From contig NZ_ML660183.1 in NCBI RefSeq assembly GCF_007483665.1, positions 357,393 through 421,392 of the forward strand: a stretch of DNA of 64,000 nucleotides. The letters run 5' to 3'. The notes below the pieces were generated by a model. The model ran no database searches and was not told where the DNA came from. It saw only the letters and a list, made by a program, of their open reading frames with translations. The translations under genes were made by a program, and so were the position numbers. The DNA is from Catellatospora sichuanensis. Lineage in GTDB: Bacteria > Actinomycetota > Actinomycetes > Mycobacteriales > Micromonosporaceae. Below, piece after piece: positions 16,354-24,273 of the stretch. Positions within the stretch are counted from its first letter, which is position 1. Each line of letters opens with the position of its first letter.

Positions 16354-17508
16354 ATGACTGCACGCAGAAACTTCAAGAAGCTCGTCCGGGAGCGCATGGA
16401 GCGCACCGGCGAGAGCTACACCACCGCCGCCCGCCACCTCGCCGGGCCCGTCGTCACCACCGCCGGACAGCACCACGAGTCCGTGCTGGTCGGACACCTG
16501 CTAGCCGCCGCCGGGCAGCCGCTGTCCGAGGCCATGGTCTGCGGACTGGGCGGCGGCATCGGCTTCATGTACGCGGTCTTCGAGTACGACGCCGTGCCGC
16601 ACCCGCTGCTCACCATCGTCGCCCAGCACCACCCGCAACCCTGGGCGCCCGCCGTGCTCGACCGGCTCGGCCTGGCGTACCAGCAGACCAACGGCACCTC
16701 GACGAAGGCCGCGCTGGACCGGCTGCGGACCGCGCTCGACGCCGGTCGGCCCGCGCTGTGCCTGGTCGACCGAGGCAGGCTGCCATGGCAGGAAAACCCG
16801 CCGTTCTCGGCGGCCGAGCCGTACACCGTGGTGGTCACCGCACGCGACGGCGACACCCTCACCGTTCTCGACCCACCGCACGGCGTCCACACGATGCCCG
16901 CCCCGGCCTTCGGCGCCGCCTGGGCCGCACACCGCCAGGGCCGCCACGCCCTGCTCGCGGTGGAGTCCGGCCCGGCGCCCGCCCGCGCCGGCGACTCGGC
17001 CGGATCCACCGGTCCGTCCGGCATGGACCTGCGCGCAGCCGTCCGCGACGCGCTGAACACGACGGTGGCGCACCTGACCGGACCGGTGCTGGGCAACAGC
17101 TTCGACGTCAACTTCGGCTTCTCCGGCATGGCCAAACTCGCCGCCGAACTGCGCAACGGGCGCACCCGCAAAGGCTGGGCCAGACGCTTCGGCGACCCGG
17201 TCGGCCACCAGCACGCCATGCGCCGCCTGACCGTATGCCTGGAACAGGAGTACACGGCTCCCGGCGCGACCCGGCCCCTCTACGCCGACTTCCTCGACGA
17301 GGCCGCGGCGGTGCTCGCCGCACCCGCGCTCACCTCGGCCGCACGGCTGTTCCGCGATTCCGGCCAGACCTGGTCGGCGCTCGCCGCCCACGCCGCGGCC
17401 GCCACCCCCGACGACGACCAGCGCGCCTGGTGCGACCACGCCGCCGACCTCGTCGACACCGCCCTCACCACCGAACGCACCGCCGCCCGCCACCTGACCC
17501 CCGCCTGA
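16354..17508 (+). CDS. BtrH-like acyltransferase (BtrH_N plus DUF4872)
   Basis: 384 residues from ATG 16354, with GGAGG 8 bp upstream. The N-terminal third has the BtrH_N pattern: HHESVLVGHLLAAAGQPLSEAMVCGLGGGIGFMYAVFEY, then ALCLVDRGRLPW and YTVVVTARDGDTLTVLDPP. The C-terminal half matches the DUF4872-type helical domain. BtrH of the butirosin pathway transfers an acyl chain from an acyl-carrier protein to an aminoglycoside. Here there is no aminoglycoside cluster or carrier protein nearby, so the physiological acceptor is unknown. The N-terminal NFKKLVRERMERTGESYTTAARHLAG resembles a short helical leader before the catalytic domain. Confidence in the family is good, in the reaction low. Confidence 0.8.
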   Translation: MTARRNFKKLVRERMERTGESYTTAARHLAGPVVTTAGQHHESVLVGHLLAAAGQPLSEAMVCGLGGGIGFMYAVFEYDAVPHPLLTIVAQHHPQPWAPAVLDRLGLAYQQTNGTSTKAALDRLRTALDAGRPALCLVDRGRLPWQENPPFSAAEPYTVVVTARDGDTLTVLDPPHGVHTMPAPAFGAAWAAHRQGRHALLAVESGPAPARAGDSAGSTGPSGMDLRAAVRDALNTTVAHLTGPVLGNSFDVNFGFSGMAKLAAELRNGRTRKGWARRFGDPVGHQHAMRRLTVCLEQEYTAPGATRPLYADFLDEAAAVLAAPALTSAARLFRDSGQTWSALAAHAAAATPDDDQRAWCDHAADLVDTALTTERTAARHLTPA

Positions 17509-17520
17509 CGCCCACCGCCA

Positions 17521-17604
17521 CCTCGATCACCCGTTTCGCCTGGCACCTGGGCGTATCTGCGCCCAGTTCCGCCCATGTGCCAGGCAATCCAGTGACCTCG
17601 AGGC
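17521..17604. repeat. Large imperfect inverted repeat between convergent genes
   Basis: Core arms GCCTGGCACCTGGGCG (17538-17553) and CGCCCATGTGCCAGGC (17570-17585) match at 15 of 16 positions. Outer segments CCTCGA...TCAC and GTGA..TCGAGG extend the pairing to about 84 nt. An alternative inner hairpin CTGGGCG-loop-CGCCCAG competes for the left arm. It lies between the BtrH-like stop and the iminopeptidase stop and could act as a bidirectional terminator or 3'-end stabiliser, though neither side has a T-run. Confidence 0.8.
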
Positions 17605-17605
17605 G

Positions 17606-18556
17606 CTACCGGCGGGTCGCGAAGCGGTCGAGGGCGGCGAGCACGACGTCGCCGATGCCGCCGCCCGAACCGTGGCCGGCCCGGTCGACCAGGGTCAGTT
17701 CGGCGTCGGGCCAGGCCCGGGCGAGGTGCCAGGCGATGTCGGCCGGGCCGCTGATGTCGAGCCGCCCGTGCACGAGCACGCCGGGGATGCCGGCCAGCCT
17801 GCCCGCGTTGGCCTGCAGCTCGCCGTCCTCGAGGAATGCCGCGTTGGCCCAGTAGTGGGTGACCAGCCGGGCGAAGAGCATCCGGAACTCCGGATCGTCG
17901 TAACGCGGGTCGGCCTGGAACCCGGTGGCGATGGCGACGTGCTGGTCCTCCCAGGTGCACCAGTCCCGGGCGGCCCGGTCCCGCACGGCCGGGTCCGGGT
18001 CGGCCAGCAGCCGGGCGTACGCCGCGGCGAGGTTGCCGTCGCGCTCGGCCCCGGGCACGCCGTCGCGGAAGCGCGCCCACTCCTCCGGCAGGATGCGCCC
18101 CATCTGGCGGGTCACCCAGTCGACCTCGCGGTGCGTGGTGTTGGTGAGGCTGAACAGCACCATTTCGGAGACGGAAGCCGGGTGGCGCTGCGCGTACGCC
18201 AGGGCGAGAGTGCAGCCCCAGGACACGGCCAGCACCAGCCAGCGGTCGATGCCGAGGTGGGCACGCAGCTGTTCGAGGTCGCGGATCAGGTGATGGGTGG
18301 TGTTGACGCTCAGGTCGGTGGCCGGGTCACCGGCGCTGGGCGTGCTGCGGCCGCAGCCGCGCTGGTCCACGAGAACCACCCGGTACGCGGCCGGGTCGAA
18401 GTAGCGCCGCCAGCCCGCGGTCGCGCCGGAGCCGGGGCCGCCGTGCAGCACGACCGCGGGTTTGCCGTCGGGGTTGCCGCAGACCTCCCAGTACACGAGG
18501 TTGCCGTCGCCGACGTCGAGCAGGCCGCTGTCGTACGGCTCGGTCTGCGGGTACAC
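17606..18556 (-). CDS. pip: Proline iminopeptidase
   Basis: 316 residues. GTG 18556 is preferred: GGAGG lies 5 bp upstream and the protein then begins MYPQTEPYDSGLLDVGDGN, as Pip proteins do (a GTG 6 bp earlier has no room for an RBS). Motifs: HGGPGSG (38-44), DQRGCGRS (64-71), nucleophile elbow VSWGC with Ser112 (GGSWG in most homologues), the acid in HGRLDISGP and the His in RAGHGSGGG. It cleaves N-terminal proline from peptides in the cytoplasm. It is divergent from the MarR gene, with a shared near-perfect palindrome in the 40-bp gap, so MarR probably represses it. Confidence 0.93.
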   Translation of the reverse strand: MYPQTEPYDSGLLDVGDGNLVYWEVCGNPDGKPAVVLHGGPGSGATAGWRRYFDPAAYRVVLVDQRGCGRSTPSAGDPATDLSVNTTHHLIRDLEQLRAHLGIDRWLVLAVSWGCTLALAYAQRHPASVSEMVLFSLTNTTHREVDWVTRQMGRILPEEWARFRDGVPGAERDGNLAAAYARLLADPDPAVRDRAARDWCTWEDQHVAIATGFQADPRYDDPEFRMLFARLVTHYWANAAFLEDGELQANAGRLAGIPGVLVHGRLDISGPADIAWHLARAWPDAELTLVDRAGHGSGGGIGDVVLAALDRFATRR

Positions 18557-18569
18557 GTCCACCTCCGGA

Positions 18570-18595
18570 GAAATACAACAGTGCTGTTATATTTC
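18570..18595. promoter_or_regulatory. MarR operator between pip and marR-like gene
   Basis: A near-perfect 26-bp palindrome: GAAATA and TATTTC outer arms, AACAG and CTGTT inner arms around TG, with one mismatched pair. It overlaps a -10-like TATATT 6 bp before the MarR ATG (leaderless) and the region just upstream of the pip RBS, so a bound dimer would block both genes. Confidence 0.8.
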
Positions 18596-18599
18596 TAGC

Positions 18600-19121
18600 A
18601 TGGCCCACCTCCCCGAGCGCGAAGCGGTCGGCACCCTGCTGCGTCACGTGCTGGAACTGCTCGACGGCGACGTGGCGAAGGTCTACGCCGAGCTCGACCT
18701 GCCCGACTACCGTCCGCGCTACTCCCCCGTCGTCCGCGCGCTGCTGGCGGACGGACCGATGCCGATCCGCGACCTGGCCCGCGCGGTCGGCGTCACCCAC
18801 TCCGCGGCGAGCCAGACCGTGGCCCAGATGAACCGCGCCGGCCTGGTCGACCTGACCCCCGGCACGGACGCCCGCCAGCGCCTCGTCGAACTGACCGCGA
18901 AGGCACACGAGCTGCTGCCCGTGATCAAAGCCGAGTGGTCGGCCACCACCGCCGCAATGCGCACATTGGACGCCGAACTGCCGATACCCCTGGTCGACCT
19001 CCTCACCGACCTGACTGCCGCCCTCACCCGCCGCCCCTTCCGCCAGCGCATCGCCGACGCCGGCCTCCCCACCCCGCCCCTATCCGCACCCACGCCCGAA
19101 GATCGCGACGATCTTGCGTGA
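18600..19121 (+). CDS. MarR-family regulator
   Basis: 173 residues from ATG 18600, probably leaderless. The winged helix spans about 40-100 (YSPVVRALLADGPMPIRDLARAVGVTHSAASQTVAQMNRAGLVDLTPGTDARQRLVELT), with flanking dimer helices at both ends. It is divergent from proline iminopeptidase across a 26-bp palindrome. The C-terminal tail DRDDLA and the stop codon fall inside the left arm of the 19107-19179 inverted repeat. The ligand is unknown. Confidence 0.93.
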   Translation: MAHLPEREAVGTLLRHVLELLDGDVAKVYAELDLPDYRPRYSPVVRALLADGPMPIRDLARAVGVTHSAASQTVAQMNRAGLVDLTPGTDARQRLVELTAKAHELLPVIKAEWSATTAAMRTLDAELPIPLVDLLTDLTAALTRRPFRQRIADAGLPTPPLSAPTPEDRDDLA

Positions 19122-19179
19122 ACTGTTGCCCATACGCCCGGAAAGGGCGTGTCGTACCCACAGTTCACGCAAGATCGTC
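19107..19179. repeat. Large inverted repeat with 20-bp perfect arms
   Basis: Arms GACGATCTTGCGTGAACTGT (19107-19126) and its exact complement (19160-19179) are separated by 33 bp holding a nested hairpin ACGCCC-GGAAA-GGGCGT. The left arm overlaps the last codons and stop of the MarR gene. There is no T-run, so a classical terminator is doubtful; it resembles a species-specific REP-like palindrome. Confidence 0.85.
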
Positions 19180-19224
19180 CCCGCGGTGGGTGGGGGGTTG
19201 CCGGGTGTGTTTACCCTGCGGGGC

Positions 19225-19488
19225 ATGGGGGGTGGGAGGAAGAGGCAGCGGACCGCGCTGGTGACCGTGGCGGGTCGCCGGTTCACGTGCCTGGTCTGCG
19301 GGCAGCGGGAGTTCACCAGCCGGGAGATCCTGCTCAACACACCGGGCCTGGAACTGTTCGACCTCGCGTGGGCCAACCGGTCCTCACTCGGCGTGATCTG
19401 CATGGCCTGCGGCTACGTGCACGAGTTCGTCGGCAGTGCGGTGGAGTTCTGGACCACCTCCGGCGGCTACCCGCCCAACGCCGCCTGA
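19225..19488 (+). CDS. Small zinc-ribbon protein
   Basis: 87 residues from ATG 19225 (GTG 19206 is possible). After a basic N terminus (GGGRKRQR) there are two CxxC knuckles, CLVCGQ and CMACGY, about 40 residues apart, forming a zinc ribbon, with a conserved middle FTSREILLNTPGLELFDLAWANRSS. Similar small ribbons are found as stand-alone actinobacterial proteins of unknown role, perhaps nucleic-acid binding. TACCCT lies 7 bp upstream of the ATG, hinting at a leaderless transcript. The gene starts about 45 bp after the large inverted repeat. Confidence 0.75.
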   Translation: MGGGRKRQRTALVTVAGRRFTCLVCGQREFTSREILLNTPGLELFDLAWANRSSLGVICMACGYVHEFVGSAVEFWTTSGGYPPNAA

Positions 19489-19529
19489 GCGCCGGCGCCC
19501 TCCACGGTCGAAGGACGCCGGCGTACGCG

Positions 19530-20411
19530 TCAGTCCTGCAGGGCGGGTTCGGTCTGCACCGACCGGGCGGGCCGGACCAGGTAGCCGAAGGCGGCGGCGG
19601 TGAAGAACATGATGATGCTGTACACCGCGGCCGGCACCGCGAGCGCCGTGCTCGCCAGCAGAGTGGTCGCGATGAAGATGGCCAGCGTGCCGTTGTGGAT
19701 GCCGATCTCCATGGCGGCGGCGACCGAGTCAGGGCGGTCGAGCCCGACCAGGCGCGGCAGGAAGTAGCCGACGCCGAGGCTGATCACGTTGAACAGCAGC
19801 GCGACCAGGCCCGCGTCGGCGAAGTAGGTCGCGATGTTGTCCTTCTCCGACACCAGTGTGCCGACGATGACGAGCACCAGCACCACCACGGACAGGATGC
19901 GCACCGGGCGCTGCATCCGGTCGGCGAAGTCGACCGAGCGGTTGCGGATGAACATGCCGATCGCCACCGGGATCAGCACGATCGCGAACACCTGCAGCGA
20001 CTTGCCGAACTGCAGCCCGATCTGGTCGGTGCCGGACAGGAAGTGGTTCAGCGCGAAGTTCACCACCAGCGGCAGGGTGAAGATGGCCAGCACCGAGTTC
20101 ACCGCGGTGAGCGTGACGTTGAGCGCCACGTTGCCGCCGAACAGGTGGCTGTAGAGGTTCGCGGTGGTGCCGCCGGGCGACGCGGCCAGCAGCATCATGC
20201 CCGCCGCCAGCGTCGGATCCAGGTCGAGGAGCACGACCAGCCCGAAGCACACCGCGGGCAGCAGCAGCACCTGGCACACCAGAGCCACCAGCACCGCTTT
20301 CGGGAACACCACGATCCGCTTGAAGTCGGCGACGGTGAGCCCGAGGCCGAGGCCGAGCATCACGATGCCGAGGGCGATGGGCAGGAACACCTGGGTCAGC
20401 ACTGAATCCAT
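19530..20411 (-). CDS. Bile acid:sodium symporter (BASS) family transporter
   Basis: 293 residues with nine or ten hydrophobic segments. The BASS signatures MLLAASPGGTTANLYSHLFGGNVALNVTLTAVNS (discontinuous helix and sodium-site region) and MEIGIHNGTLAIFIA (second crossing helix) are clear. Prokaryotic members import organic anions such as pantoate or keto acids, often sodium-coupled; the substrate is not evident. The start at 20411 is chosen because the first helix follows immediately; an ATG at 20447 would add 12 polar residues. It is monocistronic and divergent from the next gene. Confidence 0.92.
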   Translation of the reverse strand: MDSVLTQVFLPIALGIVMLGLGLGLTVADFKRIVVFPKAVLVALVCQVLLLPAVCFGLVVLLDLDPTLAAGMMLLAASPGGTTANLYSHLFGGNVALNVTLTAVNSVLAIFTLPLVVNFALNHFLSGTDQIGLQFGKSLQVFAIVLIPVAIGMFIRNRSVDFADRMQRPVRILSVVVLVLVIVGTLVSEKDNIATYFADAGLVALLFNVISLGVGYFLPRLVGLDRPDSVAAAMEIGIHNGTLAIFIATTLLASTALAVPAAVYSIIMFFTAAAFGYLVRPARSVQTEPALQD

Positions 20412-20497
20412 AGCCGAGGATTCTTCATGGCGTGTGACCGGGGCCACATCAGCCGGACAGCCGACGTGGCAGACTCCTCGCCCATGGGGAGTCCGCG

Positions 20498-21028
20498 ATG
20501 AATCATGCCCGCGACGCCGCGATGACCGCTTTGATCTTCGGTTTCTTCGCCTCGGCCTGGTTCGGCTGGGCGCAGGAGGCTCCGCCCGCCGCCTGGAAGA
20601 AGCGGCTCGCCGTCGCCGGCGGCGTGAGTGTCGCCGTGTCCGTGATCGGCGGCATCCTGGCCTGGCAGCACTGGTCGACCGGGTCGGCGCTGAGCGAGCC
20701 GGGCGCGATGCGCAAGTACGGCATCATCGTCGGCATCGAACTCGTCGCCGCAGTCGGCGGCGCGCTCGTGCTCGGCCTGCGCGGCAAGCGCGAACTGATC
20801 GCCCCGTGGGTGTGCCTGGTGGTCGGCGTGCACTTCATCCCGCTGGCCGGGCCGCTGCAGAGCCCGATCCTGTTCCCCCTGGCCGTGGCGATGACCCTGG
20901 TCGCCGCGGGCGCCACGCCACTGGCCCGCAAACACGCCATCCCGCCGAGCGCGACCACCGGCGTCGGCGCCGGCATCTCCCTGCTCGCCTGCGCCCTCGC
21001 CGCCCTCGCCTACGCCTTCACCCGCTGA
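20498..21028 (+). CDS. Four/five-helix integral membrane protein
   Basis: 176 residues with hydrophobic segments near 8-25, 37-57, 74-95, 102-120, 125-140 and 150-172. The second helix follows PPAAWKKRLAVAGG. I do not recognise a named family; similar small membrane proteins of unknown function are widespread in actinomycetes. An RBS, GGGGAG, lies before ATG 20498. Its stop codon lies inside a 24-bp perfect palindrome. Divergent from the BASS transporter. Confidence 0.75.
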   Translation: MNHARDAAMTALIFGFFASAWFGWAQEAPPAAWKKRLAVAGGVSVAVSVIGGILAWQHWSTGSALSEPGAMRKYGIIVGIELVAAVGGALVLGLRGKRELIAPWVCLVVGVHFIPLAGPLQSPILFPLAVAMTLVAAGATPLARKHAIPPSATTGVGAGISLLACALAALAYAFTR

Positions 21029-21044
21029 CCCGCGGGTCAGCGGG
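21021..21044. terminator. Palindromic hairpin over the stop codon
   Basis: Perfect hairpin CCCGCTGACC-CGCG-GGTCAGCGGG containing the TGA of the membrane-protein gene and the stop of the GntR remnant on the other strand. Strong stem but no T-run. The core TGACCCGCGGGTC recurs over the stop codon at 52769-52781. Confidence 0.5.
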
Positions 21045-21204
21045 CTCGGCGGAGCCATTCTTCGACGCCGGCCACGTGGATGAGGGCCCAGGACTGGGCT
21101 ACCTCGGGGCGGCGGGCGGTGATGGCGTCGAGGATGGCCAGGTGCTGTTCGCGGGTGCGGTGGAAGTCGACGACGAACGTCACCGGCGGCGACACCCGCG
21201 ACAT
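21037..21204 (-). pseudogene. GntR-family regulator remnant (FCD domain C terminus)
   Basis: Reading the minus strand from ATG 21204 gives 55 residues. The end, DFHRTREQHLAILDAITARRPEVA followed by about 20 more residues and the stop, matches the last two helices of FCD ligand domains of GntR regulators, including the E/Q-H-x-x-I-L-D-A-I segment. The winged helix and most of the FCD domain are missing: upstream the sequence changes directly into a copy of the interspersed palindrome. I read it as the tail of a GntR gene lost by deletion. A short expressed peptide is possible but unlikely. Confidence 0.6.
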
Positions 21205-21205
21205 T

Positions 21206-21244
21206 CACCTTCACCTCGCTACGCGTTGTGCAAGGTGCCCTTCC
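21206..21244. repeat. Interspersed palindromic repeat, copy 3 (degenerate left arm)
   Basis: The right arm GCGTTGTGCAAGGTGCCCTTCC is well kept except for one base; the left arm CACCTTCACCTCGC is partly decayed. It lies exactly where the GntR remnant breaks off and about 85 bp upstream of the phosphotransferase start. Confidence 0.75.
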
Positions 21245-21327
21245 CGACACGTCGGGACCTGTCACCTGGGGATGCACGGCCAAAACCCGGCGACGTACGG
21301 CTTCGGGCGGCGGTAGGGTTCCGCGAC

Positions 21328-22500
21328 GTGGGACGAGTCGTGACGCTGGTGCTGGTGGACCCGGCCGGAACCGTGCTGGGGGCGCTGCCGCCGTACGAGG
21401 TGGAAGTGCCCTGGTGGCAGGAGGTCGCCGACGTCGTGGCCGGAGCCCGCGAGCACCACGGCGCCGACGTGACCGTGCTGCGCCTGCTCTTCGCCGACCA
21501 GCCCGCCCCGCCCGGCGGCAAGGTCACGTACCTGGCCGAGGTCACCGGCGATCCCGGCCCGGTCCGCCCGGCCGCCGCCGCCCTCGTGCCGCACCCGCGC
21601 CGCGCGCCGTACGCGGAGGTCGGCGGCCCCGCGGCCAGCCTCGCCTGGGCCGCCGACGAACTCGCCACCCGGGGACGGACCCTCACCGCGGCCGCGCAGC
21701 AGCGCACCTGGAACCTGTCCGCGATCTGGCGGCTGGAGACCGACACCACCCCGGTATGGCTCAAGCAGGTCCCCTCCTTCTTCGCCCACGAGGCCGCCGT
21801 GCTGCGCTGGCTGGGCGAACACGCCCCCGGCACCGCGCCCGTCCCGATCGCCGCCGACGGCGGCCGGGTGCTGCTCGACGACCTGCCCGGCACCGACCGC
21901 TACGGCGCACCCGTCGACGAACGCCTCACCCTGCTGTCCCGCCTGCACCCCGTTCAGCTCACGGCATCGGGCCGGATCGCGGAGCTGCTCGCCCTGGGCG
22001 TACCCGATCTGCGGCTGCCCCGCCTGGCCGAGCGGATCCGCGCGGTCGTCGCCCGCAGCGGCGACCCGGGCACGGCGGGGTCGGGTGAGCGGCTGGCGGC
22101 GCTGCTGACCGGGCTGGACGAACGGCTGGCCGCGATCGCCGCGTGCGGGCTGCCGGACACCCTGGTGCACGGCGACTTTCATCCGGGCAACGCACGCGGC
22201 ACCGCCGAGCGGCACAGCATCATCGACTGGGGCGACTCCGTGATCGGGCACCCGGCGATCGACCTGCTGCGCATGTGCGAGCGGGTCGCCGACCCCGAAC
22301 CCCTGCGGCAGGCGTGGGGCCGCCGCTGGCGGGCGGCCGTGCCGGGTTGCGACCCCGAGCGGGCCGTGGCGCTGATCGAGCCGGTGCTCGCGTTGCGCAA
22401 CGCCGCCGTGTACGCCGGTTTCCTCGACGCCATCGAGCCGTCGGAGTGGCCGTACCACGCCGACGACGTGCCGTTCTGGCTGGCACAGGCCGCCGCCTGA
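21328..22500 (+). CDS. APH-type phosphotransferase with N-terminal extension
   Basis: 390 residues from GTG 21328, with TAGGGT 8 bp upstream (leaderless-like). Residues about 130-390 are an aminoglycoside-phosphotransferase/choline-kinase fold: ATP-binding Lys in VWLKQVPSFFAHEAAVLRWL, catalytic HGDFHPGN and metal-binding IIDWGDSVIGHPAID. Residues 1-120 form an extra alpha/beta domain (VVTLVLVDPAGTVLGALPPYEVEVPWWQEVADVV) that looks like a reduced Nudix fold without the Nudix box. The same architecture occurs in other actinobacteria, I believe. The substrate (antibiotic, sugar or small alcohol) is not determined. No partner genes. Confidence 0.85.
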   Translation: MGRVVTLVLVDPAGTVLGALPPYEVEVPWWQEVADVVAGAREHHGADVTVLRLLFADQPAPPGGKVTYLAEVTGDPGPVRPAAAALVPHPRRAPYAEVGGPAASLAWAADELATRGRTLTAAAQQRTWNLSAIWRLETDTTPVWLKQVPSFFAHEAAVLRWLGEHAPGTAPVPIAADGGRVLLDDLPGTDRYGAPVDERLTLLSRLHPVQLTASGRIAELLALGVPDLRLPRLAERIRAVVARSGDPGTAGSGERLAALLTGLDERLAAIAACGLPDTLVHGDFHPGNARGTAERHSIIDWGDSVIGHPAIDLLRMCERVADPEPLRQAWGRRWRAAVPGCDPERAVALIEPVLALRNAAVYAGFLDAIEPSEWPYHADDVPFWLAQAAA

Positions 22501-22726
22501 CCGGCGCCCGGGTCCGCGGGGCGGCGGCGCGGCGGGCACTGCGGTTCGTCCCGAGCACCGCCGAAGGCGACGCGGACGGCCCGAGCCGATGTCATGATCC
22601 GAGAAGATAGGTGACCATTACCCCATCCGGCTGGTCCCGAAGGAACCGAACAGGGCTCACGGAACGTTTGGGCGATGCGGCAGGATGTTCCGCGATGTGT
22701 GGATCCGGGGAGCGGGGTAGGCGGCG

Positions 22727-24022
22727 ATGAGCCTGAGGACGATGGCGCGCAGGAGCGCTATGGCACTGGTGCTGGCGGTGGTGGCACCGCTGGCGCTGAC
22801 CGCGTGTTCGGCGGACGGGGGCGAGTCTCCCTCCTTCGTGGCGCCCACCCAGTCGGCGCCCGAGCCCGCGCCGGCCAGCACGGAGCCGCTGGCCCTGGCG
22901 GTGACGCCCGCCGAGGCGGCGAAGAACCAGCCGGTGAGCACCGAGATCGGCACCAAGATCAGCGGCGGCCAGGTGCAGTCGGTGACGATGACCGACGCGG
23001 CCGGCGCCAAGGTCGCGGGCGCCATGCGCGCCGACGGCACGTCGTTCGTGCCGACCAAACCGCTCAAGTACGGCAAGAAGTACTCGGCGACGGTCGTCGC
23101 GGTCAGCCCGGACGGGCAGACCATGGAGAAGAAGACGTCGTTCACGACGATGGGCAAGCCGAGCAAGAAGACCGGCGCGGGGCTGTACCTGTTCTCGGAC
23201 CGGACGTACGGCGTGGCGATGCCGGTGGTCATCGAGTTCACCAAGCCGGTGCCGGTGTCGGCTCGGGCCGCGGTGGAGCGTCGCCTGTTCGTCACCGTGG
23301 AGCCGCCGCAGCCGGGCATCTGGCACTGGTCCAGCTCGCTGCAGGTGATGTACCGCGGCCCGCAGTACTGGCAGACCGGCACGAAGATCACCGTGCGGGC
23401 GGCGCTGGAGGGTGTGCCGATGGGCGACGGCCGCTACGGCGACGCCGACCGGCTGGGCGTCGGCAACATCGCCAAGGAGAAGATCGAGCTGATCGTCGAC
23501 AACGCGACCAAGCGCATGCAGGTGCGCAAGAACGACGCGGTGGTCAAGACGATTCCGGTCAGCCTGGGCAAGGCGAAGACGCCGTCGTCCTCCGGCACCA
23601 TGGTGATCATGGACAAGCAGCGCAAGACGGTCTTCGACACCACCGACGACCCCGGCAACGTCGACCGCTACGTCGTCGACATCGAGTACGCCCAGCGCCT
23701 GACCTGGGGTGGCGAGTACATCCACGCCGCGCCGTGGTCGGTGCAGAACCAGGGTGTACGCAACGTGTCGCACGGCTGCGTGAACGTGTCCACGGCCAAT
23801 GCGGTGTACCTGTTCAACCTGACCAGCATCGGCACGCCGGTCACCGTGAAGGGCACCGAGCGCAAGGTCAAGCCCGCCAACGGCTGGACGGCGTGGAGCG
23901 TGGGCTGGGCCGACTACGTCAAGGGCAGCGCCCTGCCGGTGCCGCCGGAGCTGGCGGCGCTCGGCGACCCGCAGCCGTCCGCGTCGGCGGTGCCCACGCC
24001 GAGCGTGTCCCCGACGGCGTGA
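22727..24022 (+). CDS. L,D-transpeptidase lipoprotein (YkuD, mycobacterial Ldt type)
   Basis: 431 residues. A lipoprotein signal with lipobox LTAC (Cys27), a Pro/Ser linker, two bacterial Ig-like domains (about 55-150 and 160-255; VSTEIGTKISGGQVQSVTMTD is typical of the Ldt A/B domains), then the YkuD catalytic domain (about 260-385) with the HGC motif NVSHGCVNVS (His349, Cys351), and a C-terminal cap plus a Ser/Pro tail. Forms 3-3 cross-links in peptidoglycan outside the membrane. About 225 bp of non-coding DNA precede it, and a strong intrinsic terminator follows. Confidence 0.95.
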   Translation: MSLRTMARRSAMALVLAVVAPLALTACSADGGESPSFVAPTQSAPEPAPASTEPLALAVTPAEAAKNQPVSTEIGTKISGGQVQSVTMTDAAGAKVAGAMRADGTSFVPTKPLKYGKKYSATVVAVSPDGQTMEKKTSFTTMGKPSKKTGAGLYLFSDRTYGVAMPVVIEFTKPVPVSARAAVERRLFVTVEPPQPGIWHWSSSLQVMYRGPQYWQTGTKITVRAALEGVPMGDGRYGDADRLGVGNIAKEKIELIVDNATKRMQVRKNDAVVKTIPVSLGKAKTPSSSGTMVIMDKQRKTVFDTTDDPGNVDRYVVDIEYAQRLTWGGEYIHAAPWSVQNQGVRNVSHGCVNVSTANAVYLFNLTSIGTPVTVKGTERKVKPANGWTAWSVGWADYVKGSALPVPPELAALGDPQPSASAVPTPSVSPTA

Positions 24023-24048
24023 CCCGGCTCACCTGACTTTCGTCATAC

Positions 24049-24090
24049 GCAGGTCCCGACCGACGCCAGGTGCGGTCGGGACCTGCTTTT
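24049..24090 (+). terminator. Intrinsic terminator after the L,D-transpeptidase gene
   Basis: A 14-bp perfect stem GCAGGTCCCGACCG, a 10-nt loop, the complementary arm and TTTT. It is 27 bp past the stop codon. This is the clearest rho-independent terminator in the window. Confidence 0.92.
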
Positions 24091-24273
24091 CCGCAGACTG
24101 GTAGGCGTCGGCCCGGGTTCGCCGCAACGGCGCGGCGGACCAGGGCCACCCAGCTTCTCCGCGACGCCCATCCCCTCCCCCGCCCTCGTGCCGCCTCCGG
24201 TGCCGAGGGCGGTCCCGTCTCCTCTGCCCGCTCTGCCGGCACCGCCGCCTGCGCCCGGCCGTGGCCCGACCCG

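Noticed and set aside
20164-21327. Long in-frame N-terminal extension of the phosphotransferase
   Set aside because: It is antisense to the BASS transporter and out of frame with the 176-residue membrane protein; a leaderless GTG start at 21328 with a -10 fits better.
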